A DNA stretch of 64,000 nt from Incurvaria masculella (GCA_946894095.1 OX335652.1:9137001-9201000); one strand, 5' to 3'; shown: positions 34,351-45,463, counted from the first letter of the stretch. Made by a program: numbers and translations. The notes: generated from the letters alone by a model not told the origin.

Positions 34351-34500
34351 ATCAAATCAAAATCAAATAATTTATTGTAACATAATTAGGCACTGGTACA
34401 GAGTAATCTTACCGCTACCTATAAAATGCTCTTCGTCACGTTGCACCCACATACACAGCGGTCTAGACTACAATTGTAAAGTATTTTAGGTCGTAGAAAG
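34351..34500 (-). mobile_element. LINE 3' end with (CAAAT)n tail, minus strand
   Basis: ACAAATCAAATCAAAATCAA followed by ATAATTTATTGTAAC on the plus strand is the complement of an element ending in (TGATT)n. It abuts the A-rich tail of the previous LINE, so two retroelement tails lie end to end. Confidence 0.45.
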
Positions 34501-34775
34501 TATTTTCTAGGAGCCAGTTGTGTAAGCGAGTGCAAAATTTTCCATAATCCAACTCTTGTCAGATTTGTTTTGGAAGTTTTTTCTTATAAAAAAGTCTACT
34601 TAGTGTGAGCTTACAGTTTACATGAGCTTCGAATCAACAGGCGATCGCTTTAGTAGTAAAATGAATATTTAAAATAATCCGCACGAAACAATCAAATCGG
34701 ATAGTTATTCAACCTCCAAATTTATGAAAAAACATTGATATCTCGTGATATCCTGGCTGACTCTGCCTGGGTCGT

Positions 34776-35074
34776 TAGTCTGACTTCTCACCTGAATTGG
34801 CGTTTACGTCAAATCGATAGACTAGCGTTTTAAAATGTTTGAAGAATTGAATAGCGCAGTGAGCGTTAAGCGAAAAACATTTGCGAGTCCGAGTGTGATA
34901 TGACAGCTTCCGCATCTTCTCCGTAAATACGTTGACTTGGACGTTTACGCCGTCTCTGCGTTTTCATACAAATCGGTAGTCAAACAAGGTAAGGTAAGGT
35001 AGGTAAAACTCGTATGGGTTTGACGTTTTTATGTAACTTTGAAGTTCCATACGCCACTTTAGGTAAGAGCTTGG
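34776..35074. mobile_element. palindromic MITE with GGCGTTTACG ends
   Basis: Starts GACTTCTCACCTGAATTGGC and closes ACGCCACTTTAGGTAAGAGC, which are inverted. The middle has GTTTACGCCGTCTCTGCG and GACGTTTTTATGTAAC, as in the copy at 19959. AAGGTAAGGTAAGG near 34987 is a short duplication private to this copy. Confidence 0.6.
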
Positions 35075-36465
35075 ACTACCCATATTGATACCAAAATCGA
35101 CCTCGGTGAAGACTGAATTGATATCACTGTTCTTGTAGTCAAAAATGCCTTTGTTGGAGGATTCGTTATTATAGCTGAATACTGCTTCAGACACATTTTT
35201 GTTCGCCAAAAATCAAAATACGTTAATGTTAAAAAAAATCTATAAATTAGATGCACTGTTCAACCTTGAATTAATATCATTATTCTGTTACGAGAAGTGC
35301 GTATAAAGTTTATTCTAATGACCTCCGGTAACGTAGCCAGTTCCATTGAGGCGTCGAGTTTTTCGCAAAGCAAAGCGAACTCGGCCCGAGGCTCAGATTT
35401 AATGAAGCATCATTCACGCTGATGGTGTCGGCTTCTGGTTGGGCTTGACGAAGCCACAGTCAATATTGCTCTAGTGAAAGATCAGTAAGCAATTTAACCT
35501 AATGATAAAACGATTTTACAAGTCGAAATGAATGTAAAATGTATAAAATACATGTAGGTATAAAAACATATTTACTTTGACACAGTGCTGCAAGAAATAA
35601 ATCATTACAATCTACATTCAAAGCTATTCAAAATGCGAGCCATAGGAGAATTTCATATTTTCCCCTTATTTGACTACTGCAATGACATATAAGATCAGGG
35701 ATAGATTTTGTGAAATTATTTTAAAAATATTAAATAGTTTAAAATAAGAATTATTACTGCGACAGTATCTGCTATCTGCTGCTATTTTTTTGATAAAATT
35801 TCAGCGTCTCCTTTTTATATTAAGTTTTAAAATATAGCATTATTGAAAAATCTGTTTGAATAGATTTAATCTGTTAGTCTTCTAACTTTTAGAAATATTT
35901 CTAGTCCCTAGATGAACCAACATTACACGGTACCTTGAAAATATTTTTGATTTCTATTGATAGATGGCAGCTCGATGCTGCTGTTTGATGTTTATTTAGT
36001 TTTTGCTCTTTAGGAAGGTTGCTTTCGTTTACGAAAATTAAATAATTAAATTATAATGTAGCCTTAAATTCAATTGTAATCAAATCGTTAGGTTTTGTTA
36101 TGCCACGCAAAAAGGCATTTTTTTATTCGAATCGCATAATGAAGTCAATCAACTATATAAAAGTGAGTGACTGCGGAAGTCGGTGACGTTAGCTTAGCAG
36201 TTTCGAAGAAGGCATTACGGGTAACAATTTGTGTGCCTGCTAAGCGACTCAGCGTTGTAGTATTTTGCTGAACCTCGCAGTCACCAGTGGCATATGCGGG
36301 ATCACTGCGAAACTCCGATATATTCGATATATGATAAAGATATCCAGGCTATAGTCTATATAGCGTCATTTGAAATGATATTTTCTTATGTTTGTATTCA
36401 TGCTGCCAATGAATTATGATCATCGAATGATCTGCTGCTCTGCCCGCGTTAAAATCTGATGAAAA
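35075..36465. other. unassigned; TATA-like box at 36152
   Basis: No gene recognised. At 36152-36161 TATATAAAAG resembles a TATA box, followed about 45 bases later by an initiator-like CAGTTT. The spacing is poor and no exon follows, so this is only a weak promoter candidate. Confidence 0.35.
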
Positions 36466-36784
36466 GAAACCGACCAAGTGCGAGTCGGAGTCGCGCACGA
36501 AGGGTTCCGTACCATCGTAAAAAAATGTATACAAAAAAATCACGTTTTTTGTATGGGGACCCCCTTTAATTTTAATTATTTCTTAATCTTACCTATTTGT
36601 TGTTATAGCGGCAAAATAAATACACACTCTGTGAAAATTTCAGCTGTCTATCTGTTACGGTTACTGAGATACAGCCCTGTGACAGACGGACAGACGGACG
36701 GACGGACGGACGGACGGACGGACGGACAGCGGAGGCTTAGTAATAGGGTTCCGTTTTCACCCTTTGGGTACGTAACCCTAAAAA
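36466..36784 (-). mobile_element. GGTTCCGT/CCGG element, full length
   Basis: Begins GAAACCGACCAAGTGCGAG and ends GGTACGTAACCCTAAAAA. The GGAC tandem is about ten units (36685-36727). Confidence 0.85.
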
Positions 36785-37043
36785 CAGTTGGTTTTGACGC
36801 CATTTAAATAAAACGGTATGGTTGGTTAAATGGTTGGACGCCATTTAAATAAAACGAGTATTCTTCTTGCACGCTGATGCCCTGTATTGTGTACATGTAC
36901 TACAACTTATATTTACTGTAAAGTTATTTTATATCGTAGCTTCCAAGACTGGAGATTGAGTTTTGGGTATCATGGTAGAGGCTACTGTCCAACCATGAGC
37001 CTACCGCTGTACTTGGCCTACCTACGCAGATCAGAGTGGTCTG
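36785..37043. other. unassigned; short direct repeat
   Basis: GACGCCATTTAAATAAAACG occurs twice about 43 bases apart at 36796 and 36839. Confidence 0.5.
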
Positions 37044-37232
37044 TCCGAGTTCTCACCTAATTTGGCGTTTACGGAACTTCGGAGTTACATAAAAACTTCA
37101 AAATGCATACAAGTTTCTGTTATTCTGTTGTTTTGCATCTTCAAACTGTCAAAGTCAAACTCGGACTTCCGATTTGTATGAAAACGCGAAGTCGGCGTAA
37201 ACGGCAACGTCAACGTATTTCGCAGCAGCAAG
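37044..37232. mobile_element. palindromic MITE with GGCGTTTACG ends, shortened
   Basis: CCGAGTTCTCACCTAATTTG followed by GCGTTTACGGAAC gives the family end. CGAAGTCGGCGTAAACGGCA matches the inverse of the central block of the copy at 19959. The far end is missing. Confidence 0.5.
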
Positions 37233-37561
37233 ATCTTCCTCGACATCTACACACCGGGAAATGTCTACCATCTCATGCCTACCGCAACGGATCTGTGACA
37301 GGAACAGTCGGCTTTCCCCAACCTATCTCATATTTGACCTCACTGCTCACCCTTTAAGTACTTTAGCATTAAAGTAAGTAGCTATACAAAGCAACAGACT
37401 TCCTTGATCACCCTAAAGAATAAACATAATAGATTGTGATTTTATTTATTAGCATACATTCCAATTAGATCTTTTTCATAAAATGTATGTTCCATTGAAC
37501 GCAAATTGACTGGAAAAGTAGCCTGGACAGACAGTTGCGCTTGTTAGGGTAAAAAGCTCGA

Positions 37562-37957
37562 AATACTGTGGGCGAAATGAGCAATACATTCACGCGGGAG
37601 AGGCCGCGAGTCGGGAGCGAATGTTTACGTTGGGAGACGCAGTGGGCGGGTACCGCACCGGCCCCCCTTGCCTCATCACACCGCATCTAGCAAGGAATGA
37701 GTTAGTGATAATACATACAATGGCGGTGACCCCGGCCAGTCAGTTCGCTTACGATTCTCTGGGCGAAACGCGTTGGGAGCAATAGATTCACGCGGGAGAG
37801 GCCGCGAGTCGGGAGCGAATGTTTACGTTGGGAGACGCAGTGGGCGGGTACCGCACCGGCCACGTTTGCCTCATCCAATCGCATCAAGCAAGGAATGAGT
37901 GTGATAATACATACAATGGCGGTGGCTCCGGCCAGTCAGTTCGCTTACGAATTCGGG
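37562..37957. repeat. 198-bp direct tandem duplication, GC-rich
   Basis: CACGCGGGAGAGGCCGCGAG occurs at 37591 and again at 37789, giving a period of 198. The stretch from GGGCGAAA through TACATACAATGGCGGTG and CGGCCAGTCAGTTCGCTTAC is repeated almost exactly, with a few substitutions (CCCCCCTTGCC against CCACGTTTGCC). Minus-strand frames of 61-73 codons in both copies share the peptide AVPAHCVSQRKHSLPTRGLS, which reflects the duplication and is not known to me as a protein. Confidence 0.75.
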
Positions 37958-38171
37958 ACTCGCAACATCGGATGTTCACTGCACCAAATGGCTTCCTGTG
38001 CAGTTCTTACGTGCCGTTGAAACTCGAGAAGATCAGAAGTGAGCGAATTTGTAAGCGAATTGACTGGCTGGCGCTACCGTCAGTTAATGTCTTATCACTA
38101 AAAGTGCTATGCAATGGCGGTTACGGTCGCCGCTCCCGTCCTTTCGTACGCGATGTCTTATAGAAAAATCT
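37958..38171. repeat. inverted partner of the 198-bp unit
   Basis: GCGAATTTGTAAGCGAATTG near 38042, followed by ACTGGCTGGCG, is the inverse of the CCAGTCAGTTCGCTTACGAA that ends the second duplicated unit at 37936. GCAATGGCGGTTACGGTCGC near 38112 resembles the unit in direct orientation. The arrangement suggests a palindromic element whose one arm was duplicated. Confidence 0.5.
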
Positions 38172-38544
38172 AATGGCGCGGGGACTGGCCTATCTTACCA
38201 GAGGTTTGGGTTCAATTCCTCGCCCCACTTTCTTTCTCTTTCTGAGTTCGATAATGCATTTCGTCACGAATGCGAGCTGCTCCATGGTTCGGAATACATG
38301 TAAAACTGTAGGTCCCCTTCCTCTACTAGGTGGTAGAGGCCTGGGTTGGTACCATCGAATTGGATGAAAAGATGGTCGAAGCGGCAATGAAAAATTTATC
38401 GTGTATTCCATCCAGTTCAATGTAGCCGTGCTCATAAAGGGAAGATCCTGGCATGGCACCTAATTCATTCGGGAATGTGGTGTATATCATAACGGTAGTT
38501 GTGTGGTGGTATTATCCATCCATGTCAGGTTGCAGGAAAAAAAA
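38172..38544 (+). mobile_element. tRNA-headed SINE, head partly lost
   Basis: The only long copy in plus orientation. It starts AATGGCGCGGGGACTGGCC, missing the box A half, keeps the box B as GGTTCAATTCC (closer to consensus than in other copies), and ends in an A-run at 38536-38544 after GTCAGGTTGCAGG. Confidence 0.8.
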
Positions 38545-38584
38545 TCCATAATTCCATTAGGTTCTCTCTACATGGTAAGCATTT

Positions 38585-38665
38585 GATCGGACTAGATGGG
38601 TTTTGCAGCCCCCGTGAAAGTTCGAAAGGCCATGGACGGCACCTCTCATGTCAGGTCCGGGCTTA
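38585..38665 (+). pseudogene. LINE C-terminal scrap
   Basis: GGGTTTTGCAGCCCCCGTG followed by AAAGTTCGAAAGGCC corresponds to the last codons (FAAP.KVRKA) of the remnants at 5453 and 29940. Too short for more. Confidence 0.35.
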
Positions 38666-38869
38666 CGCCTAATGCCGCGCTTAACATAACTAGTAAATAA
38701 TTAAATATACGTAGAATCGACAATGAAGCCAGGATTTAATAATTAAAGATTACGAAAGCTGTATAAATAACAAATGTAATGAGAAGCTGAACGTAATTGA
38801 ATACTGATCGTGCTTGATTACGGGCAGACAGCCTGTAGGAGAATCAAATTATATCTCTATGGCGAGAAT

Positions 38870-39040
38870 TCTCCGCCAAGTATGGCTGAATGGGTAATTG
38901 CTCTGTCCGCGAAAGGTTTGCTTGTCGGCTCGAGTCCAGCAGTTGTTATTTTTACAGATTTATTCATTTTCTTAATGTGGCCTAGAGAAAGAGCGACTCG
39001 CCTGCATAGCAAGAAAAAGTTTATTTTACAAGAAATGTAA
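38870..39040 (+). mobile_element. third tRNA-like SINE head
   Basis: TATGGCTGAATGGGTAATTG fits a box A, and GGCTCGAGTCC, 34 bases further on, fits a box B. A T-rich body follows. No cloverleaf forms at the acceptor, so this is not a functional tRNA gene. Confidence 0.45.
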
Positions 39041-39044
39041 ATAT

Positions 39045-39365
39045 TTTCAACCGACTTAAAAAAGGAGAAGGTTATCTATCAATTCGTCTGTATGTTTTTT
39101 TGTGTGTATGTTAGTCGATATCTCTGCAACACAACTTTATATATACAACTGTCAACCGATTTTAAAAAATATTTTTCTCATCAGTAGGGTTTAACTCCGG
39201 GTGGTCCGTTTAAATATTTTATGATATAATACCACTCCTAAGGGTGGGAAATACTAAAAAGAGTGAAAAAATAACCGGCTGTAAAAAAACATTGAACCAA
39301 CATTGAAAAATAATACAAATTCACAAGTATATGTGCTAGAAGTCAGTTCAATATTTTTTTAAAAC
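39045..39365. repeat. ACCGACTT-type lepidopteran repeat
   Basis: AACCGACTTAAAAAAGGAGA followed by TCAATTCGTCTGTATG and TATCTCTGCAAC is the same sequence that opens the repeat at 63478. Later blocks ATACCACTCCTAAGGG and AAAACATTGAACC also correspond. Ends with GTCAGTTCAATATTTTTTT. No coding content. Confidence 0.6.
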
Positions 39366-39416
39366 CTATTTATTCTTCATATAATTTAACATGGTTGGCT
39401 TAATATAATACTTACT

Positions 39417-39669
39417 GTTTATCACACCACATTCCCGAAAGAGCTATGTGCCATGCCAGTACCTTTGTGTTAATTGAGCACGGATATTGAATTGGCTGAG
39501 AAACATCGGTTGGTATTTAATTGCCGGTTCGACCATCTTTAATTCAAAGTATGAGACCAATCCGGGCGGCATGGCACCTAAATCTTTCGGGAATGTGGTG
39601 CGTTGGGCTAATATCATAACAGTAGTTGTGTGGTATTAGCCATCCATGTAAGGTTGCATAAAAAAACAC
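39417..39669. mobile_element. two SINE tail pieces head to head
   Basis: 39421-39570 is a minus-oriented SINE body fragment (CACCACATTCCCGAAAGAGC to CAATCCGGGCGG). 39571-39669 is a plus-oriented one (GGCATGGCACCTAAATC to CAGGTTGCAT-like and an A-run). They share sequence, so the unit is partly palindromic, and there is no tRNA head on either side. Confidence 0.65.
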
Positions 39670-39795
39670 TTTTTCGGGCTTAACTTTTTTAGACATGTTA
39701 CCAGATTTTTTTTCATATTGGGTGGGCTATCGAAATAAAAACGTGATTCATCCCCGGATTTTTTCTTTAATTTATTATTTTTAGCTTAGGCATTT

Positions 39796-40345
39796 AATAT
39801 CAGTCAACAAAGAAATTAAAAACTAAAATATTAAACATTATCCTATAAATTAAACTATTCCTAAAATTACACACATTTATAACAAATAATAAATTTCAGC
39901 CATATCGCTGCCAGGCGGCAGGGTGCCCAAAAGACTGGCCGCATTCCCTCTCTGGATAGCTAGGCTCAACCTCTGCCCGAGATACCAGCCAGCCCTCTGG
40001 TCACGCGATGATTCGATCAACCGCGACGACAAATCCTCAAACAGAGTTCTAGCATCCGGCCCCCATGAGCCTAACGTTTCGACACCAAACGGCACAAACA
40101 TATAGCACTCACTGAGCATTGAATATTTGCGCCGTTTTAGTGCCTCCGCGCCTGCAGCCGCCGCGCCTGCTTCCAGGGAGGTTGCATCAATGTGAGAGGG
40201 CGCCACCGTATCTACACATGTTGCGTCCCATACTAAGCTTTTTCCGTTTTTCCACGGAATGAGCGTCATTCCGTCTGGCCTCTTACCGTCGTCACGTGCA
40301 ATACCGTACGGCTCCAGAAGAGCCGGCACATTGAAGTCCGTAAAT
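39796..40345 (-). mobile_element. 5'-truncated retroelement, uninterrupted copy
   Basis: 3' end at TCAACAAAGAAATTAAAAAC (plus-strand view). From 39796 to about 39980 it aligns with the copy split by a transposon at 46612-47037. The coding part starts at once beyond a short 3' UTR of about 80 bases. The 5' point near 40345 is where the open frame meets a stop and similarity to the known domain ends. Confidence 0.65.
39877..40342 (-). CDS. retroelement C-terminal domain, RPDG/WDATCVDT type (fragment)
   Basis: About 155 codons open from 40342 down to a stop at 39877, with a GTG rather than ATG as the first candidate start because the 5' part is missing. Key blocks: LLEPYGIARDDGKRPDGMT, KSLVWDATCVDT, AEALKRRKYSML, and a C-terminal AIQRGNAASLLG. 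I recognise this conserved order from invertebrate sequences of mobile-element origin. The PD...D-x-T spacing is reminiscent of the restriction-like (PD-D/E-x-K) endonuclease at the end of R2/NeSL-type LINEs, but the expected lysine is not evident, so that is an inference. It has no internal stops, unlike most remnants in this window. Confidence 0.6.
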
Positions 40346-41742
40346 AATCAACGTAAACTAAGTAACGCGCACTCTCGTTGACACGACGTTGTGACGAAAT
40401 GTCAAAGTAATGCAAAGTTACGTCACAAATGCTACTTTTTCTTGGTCGCAGTTTCTGTTACGACTATTTATCTCAGCCTAACTAACTTTGTGCATGCAAA
40501 GGAATCTGTTTTGCCGTGAGTGTGATTGTAAACGCGTCAACGTGAAATAGTCACCCGTAAGCTAGGCCGTGGCACGTGAGGCGAGTGCAGATATATTTTT
40601 TGAATCGAGACTTTCGGTCTGGGGAGATGAGGCCGACTCGTCCCGGCGGCGGCGGAGGAAACGGCGCGTTCGCGAGATCAAACGCAAATTCGGGAAAACG
40701 GATTTAGATCGATTCGAGGCGATGGCGTCTCGCGGAGCAAGATATCAATCGGGTTGGCAATAATGGCAATTCTCGTTCTTTGCCTCTAAAAGGTTTCCTC
40801 TTCGCGGGATCTGCGAAGGTGACATTTTTTGTATGGTTGCTGTGTTCCTTATTGGTTTTTTTAAGACGGAGGGACAGCGTCAGTTGGTTCTTATTCAAAT
40901 TTTGGAATTAATATTAGTGCGCAGTTATGTAAATTGTAGTTACTATTTACCGTGGTAAAGGTTTTTCTTTCTAGACGGGTTCGGGAGCAGCGATCAAGTA
41001 ACGGTTTATTTCCGTAGCGGACGTCATCGAAATATTTATAAGTCCCTGGGATTTGAATCTCGCCATATACCATTATTTTAAAATAAAAACATCACAGGTG
41101 TTATTTAGGGTTCCCGACTACCAATGTATGGGGACTCATATAGCGGTGTGGGTTATGCTGATCTAATAAGACAAGTTAACCTCAAGCCAACAAATTACGG
41201 TACGTAGAGAAGGATTTGATTGCAATACGTAATGCAAACATAATTAAAATGCTCACGCGGCGGATGCAGGCAGTGTGCGAGTAAGCGTCAGTTGACTCAG
41301 ACATGCGACGCGAACGGCTCTTTGTGAGGTGCCCGTATTATTTGGACCTAATTGACTACTGAAAAGGTACATATTCCAGTAAGACAATACTAGTTTTATT
41401 GGTGACATACTAATAAATCTATCATATTCTATCTTATTATTATACTCAAATAGTAGAATTTTGGTCTCGATTTGGGTGCAAACTGACGCTAGTGCGTCTA
41501 TGTTTTAGTTGCACTTCTCTTGTATTACCTGTATGTACATTTCGATGACGCTTCAAAATGGTAAGCATTTATTGCAGCAAATTGGAGAAAACTGTAAACA
41601 GAAAGAGATAGGGGCGTTTTTAAACTTTAATAAGTATTTGTAATACAATATAATAAAATTAACACCATCGTGGTCACAGACCTGGAATGAGCACACTTCT
41701 AAGTCCATAATCGTTATATGCCACATTCTCATGGATTTCATT
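40346..41742. other. unassigned; GC-rich frame near 40.6 kb
   Basis: 40569-40763 has a 64-codon frame that is arginine-rich (RRRRRKRRVREIKRKF) in a locally CpG-rich stretch that matches no repeat here. It could be part of a host exon, but the start would be GTG and no splice sites are convincing. The remainder is AT-rich and unassigned. Confidence 0.35.
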
Positions 41743-41841
41743 TTAAGAACGGCCCGTAAGCCATGTTCCCTATACAAACGTAGTTTACTAATCATTTAAA
41801 AAACACAGTTCCGATTTGCTTGATATTTGGTATCTAATATT

Positions 41842-43920
41842 GTTAGATGTGTTTGAAGGACAATGTAAAAAGTTTCTGGTCTTATGTTCAAAACTTAAAA
41901 AAAACTGTTGGCTATCCTTCTTCTATGTAATATCTCGGTAATAAAGTCAATAGCCCAGCCGATATATGTGCATCTTTCAACACATACTTTCAATCTACTT
42001 TCGAAAAGTCTTTAATTAATCCTGCAGACCTTCATTATTTGGACCAAATTGCTTCATGTAACCACACAATAAATGCAATAACATTAAATCAATTCGAGGT
42101 TGAAGCATGTCTAAAGGCACTTGACCTTAACAAGGGATCAGGGCCTGACAGTATAGAGCCAACTTTTTGGGTTAACACTTATCAATCTCTCTCATTACCT
42201 ATAACTATTATTTTTAATAAATCTCTTGAACAAGGTACATTTCCAAGTAATTGGAAGCTGGCTCACATAATCCCTGTTCACAAAAGCGGTCGATATAATT
42301 TAATTGAAAATTTCAGACCAATTTCCATCCTATCTTGCATTGCAAAGGTCTTTGAAAAATTAGTTCATGATAAAGTGTATAATGTTTTGAAAGAATGCAT
42401 ATGTCCAGAGCAACACGGTTTCGTGAGAAACAAGTCTACAGTCAGCAACTTAATGCTTTTTTCGAACTACTTATTTGATTCCATGGATTCAGGAGGTCAA
42501 GTAGACGTCATATATACGGACTTTCAGAAGGCTTTCGACAAGGTTGACCATCAAATTCTTTTTGAAAAACTCGCATTCAATGGCATAAAAGGTAATTTAC
42601 TGAGGTGGTTTATATCTTATCTTTCACATCGCCTGCAAAAAGTCACAATTAATGGCTTTATTTCTACTGCCGTCAGCGTAACATCCGGTGTACCTCAGAG
42701 GTCAATTTTGGGACCCATTTTGTTCGTCTTGTTTTTGAACGACGTTGGAAAATGTTTCAAACATTCGAAATTTTTGTTATATGCTGACGATCTAAAGATC
42801 TTTCGACAAATAAAAAGTACAAATGACTGTATGAAACTACAAGAAGACATAAATCGTTTTAACATGTACTGTCAATCGTCTCGAATGAAATTGAATGTAA
42901 AAAAGTGTAAAACAATTACTATAAGTAAAAAACGCAACAATATTTATTTTGAATACTCTATTGGCGGCGATATAATCGAAAGTGTTAGTAGCATCAGAGA
43001 CCTAGGTGTTATAATAGACACTAAATTACACTTTGACGAACACATTGAATCCATTAAAAATAAGGCTTACAAAATGATGGGATTCGTGCTGCGTAATACT
43101 AAGGATTTCAAAAAACCCGACAGCTATATTACGCTCTTCAACTCTTTAATTCGATCTCACCTGGAGTATGCGTCAGTTATTTGGAATCCTTTTTATGAAA
43201 AGTATGCGATGTCTCTCGAGCGTATACAAAATTATTATTACAGGGTTCTACATCATAGACTAAAATTGATCAATATAACAGTGAAAAAAACATCATTGCC
43301 GCTTGCCTACAGAAGAAAGCTATCCGACTTAATGTACATGCACAAGATATTACATTATAGGGTAAATTATATGGAACTATTATCACAAGTCAATATCCGC
43401 GTACCGAGTAGACGCTCAACTCGCTGTACGGATCCATTCCACCTGCCACTTACTCGCACTAATGCTGGTAAAAGAAAACCTTTATATAGAATTAGTTTTA
43501 CTTATAATGAAGGCTTCAGTAGTATAGACATCTTCAACTGCAGCAAAGACGAATTCAAGAGAGAGATTTACAAGCTATTGTTTCAATACCTTGAAAATAT
43601 TGTGACACATTAATAAGTCTAGTTTAATTTATTATATTTCTTAGTTTAATAATTTAAGTTTTCTACTTTCACCTTTTCCATTGTTCTGTTCTTATTCCAT
43701 AAATGTTGTTAAAAGGTTTACTTATTTTTCTTCTTAATTTAGTTTAGTCAGAAGACATGTTTAGTTTAAGTTTTCGAATATAGTTTCAGCTTTGTTTATT
43801 TGTTATGTAATCTGCAGCGACCGCTGTTGTACATGGATAAGTCATACTTTTGTTTGTATTTGTTCACATGTTTTTACTATCTATGTATGTTTGGTTGTTC
43901 TTTAAGTAATAAAAAAATAA
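41842..43920 (+). mobile_element. 5'-truncated LINE inside TTAA element C
   Basis: AATATT stands on both sides (41836-41841 and 43921-43926), a probable target duplication. The insert ends with an A-rich tail (AAGTAATAAAAAAATAAA). It contains the C-terminal part of a linker, the whole polymerase core and a 3' UTR of about 300 bases. The 5' endonuclease and ORF1 are absent. Confidence 0.75.
41931..43613 (+). pseudogene. LINE reverse transcriptase, nearly intact
   Basis: The frame is open from 41931 to the stop at 43611. A TAA at 41928-41930 interrupts an otherwise continuous reading whose upstream part (FWSYVQNLKKTVGYPSSM) belongs to the same protein, so the true product is longer. Counted from 42039, motifs are NFRPISILSC near 91-100, DFQKAFDKVDHQ at 161 (first catalytic Asp), SGVPQRSILGP at 216, and YADD at 248-251 (the other two catalytic Asp). 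LEYASVIWNPF and LPLAYRRKLSDLMYMHKIL form the thumb and C-terminal part. This is a jockey/CR1-type non-LTR polymerase, which copies element RNA at a nicked target. Residue 221 is Arg where the family almost always has Gly, so activity is doubtful. Confidence 0.9.
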
Positions 43921-44334
43921 AATATTCTACAATAAATATCTGAGTCTGCACGTTTTGGTTTTGCTGAACAATATAAAGGAAGTCAAATTACAGGCAAAAT
44001 AAATAAATTTCACACAAATTTTATTTTCTCCGTTGTGTGACACAGGATACATTTTCGAAAAAAAAAAACACGTGCAGACATAGATATTTGTTGCCTCATA
44101 TTAGGTCCCAAATATCAAGTAAATTGAAACAGTGGTTTTCAAATGATTATTAAACTACGTTTGTATGGGGAGCGTAAATTTCAGATGCTTACGGGCCCAC
44201 CTTAAGTTACAATTATACGACCAATATGTCAGTACCTATTCCACCTTCATAAATTAGTTATATAATTTGGTTGTATTCTATGCAACACCCCCACTAGTAA
44301 GAAATAAATAATTTGCGAAGCGAAGCGGCAACTA

Positions 44335-44400
44335 AGTACGTCGTGTTTTCCATTCAGTTTAATGTAACCATGCTCATATAAAGCTAAAGTCCTGGCATTG
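44335..44400 (+). mobile_element. SINE body fragment
   Basis: TTTTCCATTCAGTTTAATGT and CATGCTCATATAAAG match the plus-oriented SINE at 38172 over about 60 bases. Confidence 0.5.
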
Positions 44401-44480
44401 TGAGCCTTAGTAGTCTAGTGGCGCAACGCCTCGACTTTCGATATTCAAGGCTAGCAACTCTTGGAGCGGTCAGATTCTCG
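44401..44480 (+). mobile_element. tRNA-like SINE head fragment
   Basis: GAGCCTTAGTAGTCTAGTGG has a good box A (TAGTCTAGTGG). The expected box B is weak (CGATATTCAAGG). It directly follows the SINE body piece and is in the same orientation, so it may be a different SINE inserted at its edge. Confidence 0.4.
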
Positions 44481-45463
44481 GTGCGTGAACATTTTTAACT
44501 GCTAACAGCTAAATTTCCTCTTTACGGATAAGTAAACAGAATTTAGTTTTACATAGTATGTATTAGTGTGTACACTTTGTAACCGTAACGTTTAAATATT
44601 ACTTTGTAGTTTTTCATGGAATATGGTTTGAACACGTTTCACGTAAAGTTGGCGTGTACATTTTACACGGATATCTCTATGCACGCAATATGCATGGAAT
44701 TACTCATGAAAACCGCATCAATTTGCATTAAAGCGACAGTAATCGGAATTAATGAGAGTATGTTCCCAATTTCTATAGCTCGACAAGAATGGAGTGAATT
44801 TTTTGGAAGTTTGCATGCATGTCAACATATTCCTGGTAAATATAGTGGCAAGTTAATATAATAGTACATACGTCGATACAAATTGTCACCTTGATTCTCT
44901 ATAACAGTAGAAAAATAATTTCAAGACATATTTACAAGGACCAAAAAAGCATACATTTGTTATAACTCGAATCAATCGGAAAAACGAGCTTTTGTGATGT
45001 TTTGTCGTATTTAGATCGACAAAAGAAGGAATATCTCAAGTCTCCTCTTTTCTGTCGTGTTGTTTTAAAATTAAAAAGACATATTTAAAAGCGATAAATT
45101 AAATAACTCTATATAGTTTTGATAACTCAACCCCTGAACGAATGTAACCAATGTTAAATGAATGCCAGACCAACAATCTATGAAGATCATAATTATTTTG
45201 ATTTGATTCTTTCTTTAAGTATTTTGAGGATCTTTGTTAGATTGTTGGTTAAACTGGGCATGGTAGTTTACGTAAAAAAATAGCTAAATAATACTGTGTA
45301 GTAATCGTTCAAATTTGCGTTAATAATTTATGGAATGTTAATGACAAATTAACTAAAAAGATTGCTCGTCGGTAACTAACAAACAATCAACAAAAATAAG
45401 AGAATCCGGCGAAGTTTCTTGTCGGTGCTACTTCGTCAGAGGTAATCACAACAGCAGAAAAGG
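44481..45463. other. unassigned AT-rich sequence
   Basis: No gene recognised. GGCGAAGTTTCTTGTCGG near 45409 is part of a motif that recurs, inverted, near 62430 and is common in lepidopteran retroelement ends. Confidence 0.4.

Larger units (their letters stand above)
41747..44201. mobile_element. palindromic TTAA element C, split by a LINE
   Basis: TTAA flanks lie at 41743-41746 and 44202-44205. The left arm (41747-41841 plus 43921-44000) and the right arm (44065-44201) are inverted. Matching pairs are GGCCCGTAAG/CTTACGGGCC, ACAAACGTAGTTTA/TAAACTACGTTTGT, CTTGATATTTGG/CCAAATATCAAG and AATATCTGAGTCTGCACGT/ACGTGCAGACATAGATATT. Without the LINE the element would be about 380 bp. The right end GGTGGGCCCGTAAG resembles the GGTGGCCCA end of element A. 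Confidence 0.7.
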
